Source: Methanoculleus sp. MH98A (GTDB lineage: Archaea > Halobacteriota > Methanomicrobia > Methanomicrobiales > Methanoculleaceae). From it: a DNA stretch of 64,000 nucleotides. Below are positions 20,930 to 30,126 of this stretch, in pieces. The position numbers and the translations under genes are program-made. The notes under the pieces were generated by a model. The model did not search any database. It was not told where the DNA came from and saw nothing but the letters and a program-made list of their open reading frames with translations. The stretch's first letter is position 1, and the number at the start of each line of letters is the position of its first letter. Location of the stretch: assembly GCF_000691865.1 (NCBI RefSeq), contig NZ_JMIO01000002.1, positions 1-64,000 on the forward strand, in the 5' to 3' direction.

Positions 20930-22324
20930 TCAACCGATCAGGGGAACCCTGCACCCCTGCACGTCGCCATCGGCTGGAGCCCCCGGGTCGTCCCGGACGG
21001 CTTTTTGCAGCGTGAACCGAAACGCTGCCCCCGCTTCCGTGGTGCCCGGCACCCGGTCGTCCACCCAGATCCGGCCGCCGTAACGTTCGATGAGCACCTG
21101 CACGAGGAAGAGGCCGAGCCCTTCGCCGACGCCTCTCCTCCTCTTCTCGTAGCGGTGGAAGATCTCGCGCTTCTGATCGTCCGGAACCCCCGGGCCGGTA
21201 TCCTCGACCGAGACCCGGACGAACCCGTCTTCGTCTTCCACGCGGACGGTAATCTCGACGCCGGACCCGCCGAACTTGACGGCGTTGCCGATGAGGTTAG
21301 AAAAGACCTCTGAGAGGAGGTCATCGGCCAGCACCTGGCGGTCGACCGCCTCGTAATGGATGGCAATTTCGGGGAACTGTGCGATCTCATCGCGGATAAC
21401 CGCGTCCAGGTCCACGCGCTTGTGCCCGCCGGACGGCTGGTGGATTCGCCGGATTGTCGAGACGTTGCCCAGGATCTCGATGCTCTTTCTGATACTCCGC
21501 TGGAGTTTCTCCACGTACGTCCGTGAATCGCCGTCCAGGGTCTCGATGAGCAGATCGGTGTAGAGGTTCGCGACATTCTCGGTGTTGCGGATGTCGTGCG
21601 TGAGGATGTCCAGGTAGAGGTTCGCCTCGCGGTTCGCACTGTCGAGTTGTCGGTGGAGCCGGGCAAGGTCTTCTGTGTGGTGCTGGAGCGCTTCCTCTGT
21701 CCGCTTTCGCTCGGTGATATCGGTATACATGGCAAACGATCCGGCGAACCTGCCGTCCTCGTCCTTCCTGGCGGTTGCGGAGACCAGCACCCAGCGTGCG
21801 CTGCCGTCCCGGTGCCTGAGACGGCACTCGTACCTGCCGTCGAGGCCCTGCTCTCTTGCCGCCATGCGGTTCCGGTGCGCGCTGAGTTCCTCGGCAAACA
21901 GGAAGTCGGTTAGCGGCCGGCCGAGCATCTCCTCGACCGAATACCCGAGCATGCCGGCCATGGTGCGGTTGGCGTAGGTGGTCATATAGCGGCTGTCTAT
22001 CTGGAGGATGCCCTCGTTTGCCATCTCCACGATGGAGCGGAACTTCTCCTCGCTCTTTTGCAGGGCCTCTCCGGTCACCCTGCGCTCGTTTGCTTCGGCG
22101 GTCAGCATTAGAAGGAGAGTCTGCTGTTTGCGAAAGACGAAGTAAGCGGCGGTCACGGCCAGCAGGGTGGTGAAGAGGACGGTATGCATGTGCGATTCCG
22201 CGAGCGTCATGTTCGGGTAGAAGTAGTCCTTCATGGACTGGTAGACACTCATCAGGACGAATGCGAATACGCCCACCTTTCCAAGCGTGAGGTAGAGGTT
22301 GACTGGCTGGGACTCCTTGCTCAT
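20930..22324 (-). CDS. Membrane-bound PAS sensor histidine kinase
   Basis: The 464-residue protein has two transmembrane segments (about 10-28 and 45-64) with a very short external loop. A coiled segment follows, then one PAS domain (about 90-205, ending with the typical FAMYTDITERKRTE) and a kinase core with phospho-acceptor His 243 (LDILTHDIRNTEN) and the N, G1 and G2 boxes (NLIGNAVKF, DTGPGVPDD, GEGLGLFLV). This architecture is widespread in Methanomicrobiales. No response regulator is adjacent, so the partner is unknown. The ATG at 22324 has GGGGTG close upstream; the open frame further upstream is not protein-like. Confidence 0.88.
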   Translation of the reverse strand: MSKESQPVNLYLTLGKVGVFAFVLMSVYQSMKDYFYPNMTLAESHMHTVLFTTLLAVTAAYFVFRKQQTLLLMLTAEANERRVTGEALQKSEEKFRSIVEMANEGILQIDSRYMTTYANRTMAGMLGYSVEEMLGRPLTDFLFAEELSAHRNRMAAREQGLDGRYECRLRHRDGSARWVLVSATARKDEDGRFAGSFAMYTDITERKRTEEALQHHTEDLARLHRQLDSANREANLYLDILTHDIRNTENVANLYTDLLIETLDGDSRTYVEKLQRSIRKSIEILGNVSTIRRIHQPSGGHKRVDLDAVIRDEIAQFPEIAIHYEAVDRQVLADDLLSEVFSNLIGNAVKFGGSGVEITVRVEDEDGFVRVSVEDTGPGVPDDQKREIFHRYEKRRRGVGEGLGLFLVQVLIERYGGRIWVDDRVPGTTEAGAAFRFTLQKAVRDDPGAPADGDVQGCRVPLIG

Positions 22325-22892
22325 ACGCACCCCGGGCAGATGCGGGACGGGATCTGCTGCATGCTGCGGTAACCCCGGTCTGCGGGGGTTTCGTGCAATG
22401 CCGCGCCTGGTGAAACCAGCGGTCGGAAACTCTCTTTGGCCGGCCGGTTTCCGCATACAACGGCCGGAGCCTGAGCAACTGCAGCAGCCCGATTGCCGAT
22501 TGCATTCTCCCCCACGATACAATAAATCTTCCCCGACTGTGCGGACGCTCACACCATTCTCCTGGAAATAACCGTTGCGCCAGCCCGGTACCCGTGCGTT
22601 TCCGATCCGTATATTACGTTGAAGTACTATGTTTCGGGATAGATACGGCAAAACACATTAAACTCGTTGATTTTGGGTGTCTAACCTGGATTCTCCCCTT
22701 CCCGCCCTCAGGTCCTCTCTCCTGATCAACCGGGCACCCGCCACCGCCGTCTTCCTGTCCCTCTTGAGGATGGACGCCTGCCCTCCATCGCAGATTGCTT
22801 CTGTTACCCCCCGTTCCGATCATCGCAGTCGGGATCGGGTATGCGCCGGGCAGGCCGCCAGGGAAGGGGAACCCCCCTCCGGCACCTGCCCC
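22325..22892. other. Intergenic region between kinase and ABC permease
   Basis: About 570 bases hold no convincing gene. A TATA-like GATTTATTGTA on the minus strand near 22512-22524 could drive the kinase with a leader of roughly 165 bases. The part nearer 22892 lies downstream of the ABC permease and may contain its terminator; I see no strong hairpin with a T run. The codon pattern of the short frames here does not resemble the neighbours. Confidence 0.4.
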
Positions 22893-23642
22893 TCAGATGC
22901 TGATCTTCCGGAAGAGGTATGCCCCGGCGACGGTCATGAGCACGGCGCAGGCGGCCATGACGGCGAGGCTCGCGAGCGGGTGAACCTGGGCGGTGCCCGA
23001 GAGGCCGTAACGGATCCCCTCGACGCCGTAGGTCAGGGGGTCGGCAAGCGTCAGCGGCCGGAGCCAGCCGGGCAGGCTGTTGATGGGGAAGAGCGCCCCG
23101 GAAAGCCCGAAGATCGGGAAGATCACGAAGTTCATGATGAGCTGGAAACCGTGCATGTCCTCCATCCTCGATGCAATCGCGATCCCGAACGCGGTGAAGG
23201 TCACGCCGATCAGCGCCATGAACCCGACGGCGACCAGGAACCCGGCGATGCCGGCGGGCTGGAGCCCGATGAAGAGCGCGAACACCATCAGGATCAGCCC
23301 CTGGATGACCGCCGTCGTCGCTCCCCCGAGCGTCTGGCCGATCATGATCTCGAGCCGCGAGACCGGGGCGACGAGCGTCTCTTTCAGAAACCCGAACTGT
23401 TTGTCCCAGATGATCTGGATCCCTGAAAAGACCGAGGTGAAGAGGACGCTCATCGCCACGATGCCGGGAATGATGAACTCCAGGTAACCTTCCTCCATGC
23501 CGGGAATCCGGACGATCGAGTTCAGCCCGAACCCGAGCACCAGCATGAAGAAGAGGGGCATCCCGAGGCTGCCGACGATCCTGCTCTTTGAGCGGAGGTA
23601 GCGCTTGACGTTGCGCAGCCAGATGGTATAGACGATATCCAC
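22893..23642 (-). CDS. ABC-2 type transporter permease
   Basis: This encodes 249 residues with six hydrophobic segments and the ABC-2 family motif near the C-terminus (LTLADPLTYGVEGIRYGL). Proteins like this form the membrane part of drug, polysaccharide or lipid exporters of the DrrB type. The GTG at 23642 is preceded by AAGGAGG at ideal spacing and lies two bases after the stop of the ATPase gene, so it is the second gene of the exporter operon. The substrate cannot be inferred. Confidence 0.9.
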   Translation of the reverse strand: MDIVYTIWLRNVKRYLRSKSRIVGSLGMPLFFMLVLGFGLNSIVRIPGMEEGYLEFIIPGIVAMSVLFTSVFSGIQIIWDKQFGFLKETLVAPVSRLEIMIGQTLGGATTAVIQGLILMVFALFIGLQPAGIAGFLVAVGFMALIGVTFTAFGIAIASRMEDMHGFQLIMNFVIFPIFGLSGALFPINSLPGWLRPLTLADPLTYGVEGIRYGLSGTAQVHPLASLAVMAACAVLMTVAGAYLFRKISI

Positions 23643-23644
23643 GC

Positions 23645-24628
23645 TTACCGCCTCCTTGCCCGCTGGAACATGCGTATCGTCTCTTTGCCGCTTGCCTCCT
23701 CGTCCCTGATCGTCCTCCCCGTGTAGTGCAGGAAGACGTCCTCGAGCGTCGGTTTCCTCACCGAGAGCGAGGTGATCCCGATGCCGCTCTGGTGAATGGC
23801 GGTCACGATCCCGGGGATGTGCCGGTCGGCCTCCTGCAGCCGGATCGTCACCGTTCCGTCGTGCCGCTCGATCCCGGAGATCCACGGGGCGGTCAGGATC
23901 TCGGCGATTGCCCCGGGATCGGGCGAGGTTATGGTGACGACGTCGCCGCCGATGGAATGTTTCAGGTTCTCCGCGGTGTCGAGCGCGACGATCGTCCCGC
24001 GGTCGACGATCGCTATGCGGTCGCAGAGCCGGTCGGCTTCCTCCATGTAGTGGGTGGTGAGGATGATGGTGATGCCCTTCTCGTCGTTCAACCGCGCGAT
24101 ATACTCCCAGAGGTGGTTTCGCGTCTGGGGATCGAGGCCGAGGGTGGGTTCGTCCAGGAAGAGTACCTTCGGCTCGTGGAGCAGTCCCCGGGCGATCTCG
24201 AGCCGCCGACGCATGCCGCCCGAGTAGGTCTTGACGAGGTCGTCTTTCCGGTCGGCAAGCCCGACGAGAGTCAGGAGTTCGCCGATACGCCGGCGTCGCT
24301 CTTCGGTGCCGATCCGGTAGAGGCGGCCGTGGAAGTCCATGTTCTCGTACGCCGTCAGTTCTTCGTCCAGGCTCTGGTCCTGAAAGACAATTCCGATGGA
24401 CTTACGGACGTCGTCTTCCCGCGTCACGACATCGTGGCCGTTGACCGTCGCCGTGCCCGAGGTGGGTTTCTGCATCGTCGAGAGCATGGCGATGGTCGTG
24501 GTTTTTCCCGCTCCGTTCGGGCCGAGGAGCCCAAAGATCTCGCCGCTCGCGATGGAAAACGAGATGCCGTCGACGGCGACGAGATTGCCGAAGGATTTCG
24601 TCAGGTTGCGTGCGTCTATGGCCTGCAT
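23645..24628 (-). CDS. ABC transporter ATP-binding protein (DrrA type)
   Basis: The 327-residue protein has a full ABC ATPase domain: Walker A GPNGAGKT at residues 36-43, signature YSGGMRRRLEIARG, and Walker B VLFLDEPTLGLDP. A C-terminal extension of about 90 residues, ending with a KPTLEDVFLHYTG motif, is typical of the daunorubicin-resistance (DrrA) subfamily. It energises the ABC-2 permease encoded directly downstream. The ATG at 24628 was chosen because CGGAG lies seven bases upstream and the ATPase fold starts immediately. The gene follows an AbrB-family regulator on the same strand. Confidence 0.93.
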   Translation of the reverse strand: MQAIDARNLTKSFGNLVAVDGISFSIASGEIFGLLGPNGAGKTTTIAMLSTMQKPTSGTATVNGHDVVTREDDVRKSIGIVFQDQSLDEELTAYENMDFHGRLYRIGTEERRRRIGELLTLVGLADRKDDLVKTYSGGMRRRLEIARGLLHEPKVLFLDEPTLGLDPQTRNHLWEYIARLNDEKGITIILTTHYMEEADRLCDRIAIVDRGTIVALDTAENLKHSIGGDVVTITSPDPGAIAEILTAPWISGIERHDGTVTIRLQEADRHIPGIVTAIHQSGIGITSLSVRKPTLEDVFLHYTGRTIRDEEASGKETIRMFQRARRR

Positions 24629-24665
24629 GGGGTTCTCCGAGATGGTGCGTTTGAACCGCTCATCT

Positions 24666-24926
24666 TCACTCCTCCGGCGGCTCCTCGGGTTCAACCTCGA
24701 ACATCCGGAGCATCTCCTCTGCTATCCGGCGGAATTTATCCGCCTTGACGACGGCAAGCCCGCGCCCTTCGTCGCCGAGGATCATCAGCGTGTCGCCGGG
24801 CTTGATATCGAATATCTCGCGCGCTTCTTTCGGGATAACGATCTGGCCGCGTTCGCCGACCTTGACCGTCCCGAAGATGTGCCTTCTGCCGCCGTGATCG
24901 TGGTGCCTGTGGTGGTTGTTGAACAT
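24666..24926 (-). CDS. AbrB/SpoVT-type DNA-binding protein with His-rich N-terminus
   Basis: This 86-residue protein has a swapped-hairpin AbrB domain (GTVKVGERGQIVIPKEAREIFDIKPGD) at about residues 17-50, which dimerises and binds DNA. The first 15 residues are histidine-rich (NNHHRHHDHGGRRH) and might bind metal, and the C-terminus is acidic. The ATG at 24926 is preceded by AAGGTG; a GTG at 24938 is also in frame. It lies just ahead of the ABC exporter genes on the same strand, so it may regulate them. The inducer is unknown, and metal sensing by the His-rich tail is my inference. Confidence 0.82.
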   Translation of the reverse strand: MFNNHHRHHDHGGRRHIFGTVKVGERGQIVIPKEAREIFDIKPGDTLMILGDEGRGLAVVKADKFRRIAEEMLRMFEVEPEEPPEE

Positions 24927-24953
24927 AGTTCGGATCACCTTCTCGATGTGTTC

Positions 24954-25577
24954 TCAGTCTACGGCCGCTAACGGCCGGCATCGTAAGTGATCGGTGGTCT
25001 CCTCTTCGATACTCCAGAATCCCGAATCCAGAAGTGCCCTGCGCGTCTTCTCCCGCGGCTGGTGCCCGTCGTCCAGGATCAGGGTGCCGTCCGGTTTCGT
25101 GATCCGGTGGAGTTCCGCGAGGAACGCCTTCTGGTTCTCGACCATGTGGAACATGTCGAGGGCGTAGACGAGGTCTGCAACCGCATCGGGGAGACCGGAG
25201 TCGTAACCCTTCGCAAGGATGGGGATGACGTTTGCGAGCCCTTCCTTGCGGCTCCGGTGGGAGACGGCCTCGACGGCAAGCTCGTGGACGTCCACCGCGT
25301 AGACGGTGCCGGCCGCACCGACGAGCCCGGATGCCTCTTTGACGTAGCTCCCCGGGCCGCAGCCGTAATCCACGACGGTCATGCCTTCCCGGATCCCGAT
25401 CTCCACAAGCAGTCTCCCCGGAGGGCGAATGCGATCCCTGACGCGGAACGCAAGCGACATCAGCCTGAAGTAGAGATCCGGCATCCGGTCTGCCTGTTCT
25501 GTGTTACGCGCCGTTTCGGTCCCCGGTACAGGCTCGGGTATGTCTTTGTGAAGTTGGTGCAACGTTCTCGCCCCCAC
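24954..25577 (-). CDS. Class I SAM-dependent methyltransferase
   Basis: This encodes up to 207 residues with a Rossmann-type methyltransferase core: motif I VVDYGCGPGSY around residue 68, motif II VYAVDVHE, and a later ITKPDGTLILDD segment. The substrate is unknown. The frame opens with GTG at 25577, which would suit a leaderless transcript from the TATA-like element just upstream; an ATG at 25484 is an internal alternative that would still keep the whole fold. It is the first of a run of same-strand genes (methyltransferase, AbrB, ABC exporter), possibly one transcription unit. Confidence 0.82.
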   Translation of the reverse strand: MGARTLHQLHKDIPEPVPGTETARNTEQADRMPDLYFRLMSLAFRVRDRIRPPGRLLVEIGIREGMTVVDYGCGPGSYVKEASGLVGAAGTVYAVDVHELAVEAVSHRSRKEGLANVIPILAKGYDSGLPDAVADLVYALDMFHMVENQKAFLAELHRITKPDGTLILDDGHQPREKTRRALLDSGFWSIEEETTDHLRCRPLAAVD

Positions 25578-25596
25578 AAATCAAACTATTCACACA

Positions 25597-25614
25597 AGTA
25601 TGATTTTTCATACT
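25597..25614. promoter_or_regulatory. Inverted repeat over the methyltransferase promoter
   Basis: AGTATGA-tttt-TCATACT is a perfect 7-bp inverted repeat. It overlaps the TATA-like sequence (CATATAGTAT on the minus strand) and lies about 20 bases before the GTG start. A dimeric repressor bound here would block the promoter. The AbrB-type gene downstream is one candidate regulator. Confidence 0.5.
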
Positions 25615-25694
25615 ATATGAACCTCTTGACTGTGCGCATTCCGGGGGCGCCGCTACCCTGCCGGCATCGTGTTGAATATCTGGAAGCCCGAACT

Positions 25695-25721
25695 GCCCGT
25701 GACTTCACGGGCGTAAAAAAA
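25695..25721 (-). terminator. Oligo-T tract and hairpin after the FrhB-like gene
   Basis: On the minus strand a T7 tract (25721-25715) begins four bases after the stop of the FrhB-like gene and is followed by a perfect hairpin GCCCGTGA-ct-TCACGGGC. The order (T run first, hairpin second) is unlike bacterial terminators but suits archaeal termination plus a 3'-end stabilising stem. Confidence 0.5.
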
Positions 25722-25724
25722 GTA

Positions 25725-26744
25725 TTATTCCTGCCGGCGCTGCGCTTTCCGCGCGGCCAGCTGCTCGATGATGTGGAGATCGACGGCGCTGCCGGTCGCG
25801 AGTTTCCCCTGCCAGACCGCACGGTCGACGAACCCTCTCCCGATGTCGTTACGGATAACGAGCGTCGTGTATCCGTCCGGCGACCCGACGGCACCCGCGG
25901 AGACGTCCGCGTTCACCGCCGTAAAGTCGGTGCAGACCCGGCATCCGGGGCGGACGGACTCCTCCAGCTCTGCGAGCGGGATGGAGATGTGCCGCTCGTC
26001 CTGCAGGTAGACGTCCAGTTTGCCCTTGATGTCCAGGTGGCGGATCTCCCAGGGCTCGATCTTGCGCTCGGACTGCAGTTTCCCCTCGACCAGTTTCGCG
26101 TAGTCGAAGGTCTCCGTGCAGAAGAGGCCGATCACGAGCCGGATCGCCTTCGCGTAGGGCCGGAGGAGTTCGTGGTCGCTCGCCCGGATCGCCTGGGTCG
26201 CCCGTGCCACGCAGGGCACGCCCACGACCGCGATGTGCCGGTACTTCCGGGTGACCACAGCTTCCTTGAGGGACGCAAGGAGCGGCACCCACCAGGAGTA
26301 GCGGCTCCCGGCGTGCTGGACGAGTTCCTCCGAGGAGGTGATCACCGCAGACGACGGTTTCATCGTCCAGGGGTCTCTCGTCACGGTGACGACCGCATCG
26401 ATAAGTCCTTCATCGAGCGCGTTGACGAGGATCGCCGTCACCGCGCCGCCGCTCTGCTTGCGCTCAACGGTGAATACCGACCGGGCCGCAACGATATCCT
26501 GGTACTCCCCGAGCATCTTCCCCTGCGCCGCGAGGTCGACCCGCGGGCAGGCTGCGTAGCACGCCCCGCAGGGCACGCCGTCGTTATCGGCCTTGCAGTA
26601 GCCGATGTTCACCGGCGTATCGGTGTTCCCCGGCTCGAACCGGAGGGCATCCGCCGGGCAGACCGCCACGCACGCCCCGCACCCGGAGCAGAGTTCCGTA
26701 TCCCAGACCTCCGCCTTCAGGTCCTTGAATGTCTTCATCTCCAT
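25725..26744 (-). CDS. FrhB-like F420 oxidoreductase subunit linked to glutamate synthase
   Basis: The 339-residue protein has two N-terminal [4Fe-4S] motifs (CSGCGACVAVCP at about 19-30 and CGACYAACP near 60) followed by the FrhB/FdhB-type domain that binds FAD and coenzyme F420. Conserved-looking segments are KQSGGAVTAIL, GVPCVARATQAIR and IGLFCTETF, with a further GCRVCTDFTAVNADVS segment. It is the last of four closely packed genes that otherwise encode the three parts of a split glutamate synthase. This suggests that reduced F420 supplies electrons to that enzyme; this is inference from family and context. I chose the ATG at 26744, five bases after the preceding stop, with GGGAG upstream. 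Confidence 0.85.
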   Translation of the reverse strand: MEMKTFKDLKAEVWDTELCSGCGACVAVCPADALRFEPGNTDTPVNIGYCKADNDGVPCGACYAACPRVDLAAQGKMLGEYQDIVAARSVFTVERKQSGGAVTAILVNALDEGLIDAVVTVTRDPWTMKPSSAVITSSEELVQHAGSRYSWWVPLLASLKEAVVTRKYRHIAVVGVPCVARATQAIRASDHELLRPYAKAIRLVIGLFCTETFDYAKLVEGKLQSERKIEPWEIRHLDIKGKLDVYLQDERHISIPLAELEESVRPGCRVCTDFTAVNADVSAGAVGSPDGYTTLVIRNDIGRGFVDRAVWQGKLATGSAVDLHIIEQLAARKAQRRQE

Positions 26745-26749
26745 GCCTA

Positions 26750-27496
26750 TCACTCCCACGTGTACTTCCCGGCAAAGGGCCTTGCGCTCGCAGGGACGAT
26801 CCTGGTGTAGTTCGCCTTTACGAGCGGTTCCGCGTCGAGCCCGAAATCGGCTGCAAACTCCCGGATGACCGGGGCGATCCGTGCCCTGTCCTCATCGGTG
26901 AGCGGCAGTTTCTTTGCCCCTGCAGCGAGGCAGGCTTCGTCCACGTCTCCGCGGATGACGATCTCGCCGCCGTGGATCCCGCTCCCGATCTCCCGGGCTT
27001 TCATGGCCCCGTCGAGACCGAGGACGAGCAGGAGGCCGCCCGCCATGTACTCGCCGAGGAACGTCTGTGCCGACCCGCCGACGACCAGTATGGGCCGCTG
27101 CGTCTCGTACTGCTTCATGTGGATCCCGCCCCGGTAGCCGATGTCTCCGCGGACGAAGATCTTGCCGCCCCGCATGCTGTGCGCCACCGCGTCGCCGGCG
27201 CTCCCGTGGATCACCACCTTCCCGGAATCCATCGTGTTGCCGGGAGCGTGCTCCGCGTTGCCGTCGACGATGACGGTCGGCCCGCTCATGAACATGGCGA
27301 GATCCCCGCCAGCGACGCCGTTAACCCGGATGGTGGCGTTCCCGCGGAGACCGTTGCCGATGAACCGCTGCCCGAGGACGTTATTGACGACGATCTCGTC
27401 GGCCCCGTCCTCGATAGCCTTCCTGATCTGCTGGTTCAAGGGGGTGTAATGCACTCCCTTCGCATCGATCGTGACCTGTTTTGCCATTTTGCTCAC
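26750..27496 (-). CDS. Glutamate synthase GXGXG-domain subunit
   Basis: This 248-residue protein corresponds to the C-terminal beta-helix (GXGXG) domain of large-subunit glutamate synthase. The repeating glycine-rich turns are obvious (GGDLAMFMSGPTVIVDGNAEHAPGNTM and later HGGEIVIRGDV). The domain transmits structural signals between the amidotransferase and synthase sites and has no catalytic residues of its own. In archaea it is usually a separate protein, as here. The GTG start at 27496 overlaps the stop of the upstream FMN subunit (GTGA); an ATG at 27487 is the alternative. Confidence 0.9.
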   Translation of the reverse strand: MSKMAKQVTIDAKGVHYTPLNQQIRKAIEDGADEIVVNNVLGQRFIGNGLRGNATIRVNGVAGGDLAMFMSGPTVIVDGNAEHAPGNTMDSGKVVIHGSAGDAVAHSMRGGKIFVRGDIGYRGGIHMKQYETQRPILVVGGSAQTFLGEYMAGGLLLVLGLDGAMKAREIGSGIHGGEIVIRGDVDEACLAAGAKKLPLTDEDRARIAPVIREFAADFGLDAEPLVKANYTRIVPASARPFAGKYTWE

Positions 27497-29010
27497 GCTC
27501 CCACCGACTTGACGTCGAGAATTTCGAGGAGCCCCTCGTCAAGCATGTAGCCCCGGAGCCGGTCGCGGTTGCCCCGCAGGCTCTCGATGCTGTTGATACC
27601 GGCCGCGCCCATCAGTTCGGTGATCTCGAGCGTCCAGGCGTGGATCAGGTTTGCGATCTGCTTCGATGCCACGTCGGGGTCCAGGCGCGCCACGAGGTCC
27701 GGACGCTGGGTAGCGATTCCCCAGGGACAGAGGCCCTGGTAACAGTTCCCGCAGACCCGGCAGCCCATCGCCACGAGCGCCGCGGTACCGATGTACACGG
27801 CATCGGCGCCGAGGGCGATTGCCTTTATGACGTCGGTGCTCTCCCGGATGCTGCCGCAGGCGATGAGAGAGACCTCGTTTCGGAGGCCCTGTTTTCGGAG
27901 TTCCTGGTCGGCGGTCGCGATGGCGACTTCGATCGGGATACCGACGTGGTCGCGGAAGACCCGCGGTGCTGCGCCGGTGCCGCCGCGGAACCCGTCGATG
28001 GCGATGGCGTCCACCCCGGACCGGGCAACGGCCGCGACGTTCTCGGCGTTGTTGTTGACGGCCGCGATCTTCGCAAAGATCGGTTTCTTCCGCTCCGTCG
28101 CTTCCTTGACGGAGTTGACGAGCTGGGGGAGATCCTCGATGCCGTAGATGTCGTGGTGCGGCGCAGGGCTGATCGCGTCGCTGCCCTGCGGGATCATCCT
28201 TGTTCTGGAGACGTCCGCACTCACCTTCTCACCCGGGAGGTGCCCGCCGATGCCGGGTTTTGCGCCCTGCCCGAGTTTGAGTTCGATTGCGGCGCCGCGC
28301 TCCAGGTAATCGACGTTCACGCCGAACCGCCCGGAGGCGACCTGGACGATCATCCGGTCCTGGTAGGGGTAGAGACCGGGATGGAGTCCGCCCTCGCCGG
28401 TACCCATGTAGGTGCCGGTCTCCTTTGCCGCCCGGGCCATCGCCACGTGGGCGTTGAGGCTGAGCGCACCGTAGCTCATGTGGCCGAGCATGATCGGCGT
28501 CTCGAGCATGAGGTTCGGCGTGAGTTCCGTGGAGAGTTCGACGTCGCCGTTCGGCTTCTGCGTGAAGTCCAGCTTCGACGGCTTCTTCCCGAGGTAGGTC
28601 CGGAGTTCGACGGGCTCGCGGAGCGGATCGGTCGGGGGCGTGGTCACCTGGCAGGCGTCCAGCATCAGGTGGTCGAAGATGATCGGGAGGTTCGCGACGC
28701 TCCCCATCCCGGCAAGGATGATCTTACCCGTCCGGGACTGGTTGTAGATCGACTCCCTGACCGCCCTGGTCCAGACCGGGTGGCTCCGGTAATCGCAGGG
28801 GTGCTCCTGGAGCATGATGGCGTCCCGGGGGCAGTAGGTGAGGCACCGGTGACAGGCGGTGCAGTTCCGGGAGTTGATCAGGATCCGGTTGCCGTCCCAC
28901 CGGAAGACGCCGTAGGGACAGTTCTCGACGCAACGCCCGCATTCCATGCACTGCTCGCGGTCGATGGTGATCCGGTACCGGAGCGGCATGCTCCCGAAGT
29001 TGCTGCTCAT
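27493..29010 (-). CDS. Glutamate synthase FMN-binding catalytic subunit with ferredoxin domain
   Basis: This 505-residue archaeal-type subunit starts with two [4Fe-4S] motifs (CMECGRCVENCP and CTACHRCLTYCP, about residues 22-60). The FMN-binding synthase barrel follows, including GEGGLHPGLYPYQD, GQGAKPGIGGHLPG, AIDGFRGGTGAAP and a cysteine cluster (CRVCGNCYQGLCPWG) for the 3Fe-4S centre. It converts 2-oxoglutarate plus ammonia (from the amidotransferase) to glutamate using electrons delivered to the iron-sulfur clusters. The ATG at 29010 overlaps the amidotransferase stop by four bases. Every key cofactor motif is present. Confidence 0.94.
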   Translation of the reverse strand: MSSNFGSMPLRYRITIDREQCMECGRCVENCPYGVFRWDGNRILINSRNCTACHRCLTYCPRDAIMLQEHPCDYRSHPVWTRAVRESIYNQSRTGKIILAGMGSVANLPIIFDHLMLDACQVTTPPTDPLREPVELRTYLGKKPSKLDFTQKPNGDVELSTELTPNLMLETPIMLGHMSYGALSLNAHVAMARAAKETGTYMGTGEGGLHPGLYPYQDRMIVQVASGRFGVNVDYLERGAAIELKLGQGAKPGIGGHLPGEKVSADVSRTRMIPQGSDAISPAPHHDIYGIEDLPQLVNSVKEATERKKPIFAKIAAVNNNAENVAAVARSGVDAIAIDGFRGGTGAAPRVFRDHVGIPIEVAIATADQELRKQGLRNEVSLIACGSIRESTDVIKAIALGADAVYIGTAALVAMGCRVCGNCYQGLCPWGIATQRPDLVARLDPDVASKQIANLIHAWTLEITELMGAAGINSIESLRGNRDRLRGYMLDEGLLEILDVKSVGA

Positions 29011-30059
29011 GGGGCAACCCTCCCGATCACCGGCTCGCCTGCAGCCGGTCTCCTGATCGACTCGACGCAGGGCTCCATGGCGCGGATAGCCGTCTCTTCG
29101 CTTGCGATGTAGAGGCGGTCGCCGCACTCGCCGACGACCATCGGCCGGAGTTTGCCCCGGTCGGTGAACCCGATCATCGTATCGGGGTTCGCGGCCACGA
29201 CGGTGAACGGCCCGTTCATCGTCGCGGAGCCGTAGGCGAACCGGAGCGCCCGGTTCAGGTTCTGCTCGGCTTCGGGCATCCGGTCGATCTCATCCCAGTA
29301 GGGTGGGGCGAGCGCGCGGATGGCGAGGTCGATCCCAAGACCGTGCTTGCGCGTCAGAAGGTCGATTAAGTAGGCGATGACCTCGCTGTCGGTGCCGGTC
29401 GAGCAGTTGTAGCCGAAACTCTCTACGTAGCGCCGGTTGGCCCCGTAGGTGGTGGTCTTTCCGTTCTCCACGACACTCCAGTCATGCAGGTTGAACGGGT
29501 CGGGCCGTTCCCACAACTCAGGGTTGCTCGTCGCGTAGCGGTTGTGCGCGAGCCAGATGTAGCCCTCGTAGTCCTGGATACGGTAGTAGTCCGCCACATC
29601 CTCCGGCCAGCCGCTGGCCTTGAAAAGGCCGACGTTCTTGCCGGACGAGACTATCTCGGCACCGTTCGCACTCGCGTTGATCTGCATCACGATACTCGTG
29701 ACGACGTCCTTCTCCGGCGACGCGCTTCCCGGAGCAAGGGAAGCGTCGGGCTTGAAGAAGTAACGCCAGGGGGTACAGTTTGCCTTGAGATTCGGCTGGT
29801 CGCAGGTGGGGATCGCCTCGTCGTGTTCGATCGTTCCCCACTGCTCCAGTGTTGCATCGACAATCGCTTTGCTCTTGCCAGGATTGTCGAAGAAGACGTG
29901 GAGCGCGTAGCAGTCCCGGTAGTCGGGGTAGATGCCGTAGGCGACGTACCCCGCCCCCTCGCCGCTGCCGCGCTCATTCATTATGGAGAGGGCTTCCCGG
30001 ATGCCGGAACCATCCATCATCTGGCGCCTCTTATCCATTACACCAAAAATGCCGCACAT
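29007..30059 (-). CDS. Glutamate synthase class II glutamine amidotransferase subunit
   Basis: The 350-residue protein begins MCGIFGV, with the N-terminal nucleophile Cys exposed at position 2 after Met removal. The class II amidotransferase fold continues with AHNRYAT and GTDSEVIAYL. It hydrolyses glutamine and passes ammonia to the FMN subunit encoded next. The ATG at 30059 has GAGGT five bases upstream. It heads the glutamate synthase operon and is divergent from glnA, whose product provides its substrate. The intergenic space of about 100 bases must hold both promoters. Confidence 0.93.
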   Translation of the reverse strand: MCGIFGVMDKRRQMMDGSGIREALSIMNERGSGEGAGYVAYGIYPDYRDCYALHVFFDNPGKSKAIVDATLEQWGTIEHDEAIPTCDQPNLKANCTPWRYFFKPDASLAPGSASPEKDVVTSIVMQINASANGAEIVSSGKNVGLFKASGWPEDVADYYRIQDYEGYIWLAHNRYATSNPELWERPDPFNLHDWSVVENGKTTTYGANRRYVESFGYNCSTGTDSEVIAYLIDLLTRKHGLGIDLAIRALAPPYWDEIDRMPEAEQNLNRALRFAYGSATMNGPFTVVAANPDTMIGFTDRGKLRPMVVGECGDRLYIASEETAIRAMEPCVESIRRPAAGEPVIGRVAP

Positions 30060-30126
30060 GGTTACCTCGGTGAATACGTTCTGTTGCCGTTTTCTAGAAC
30101 TCTGCCCGGGAATATTTGTGTCAATA

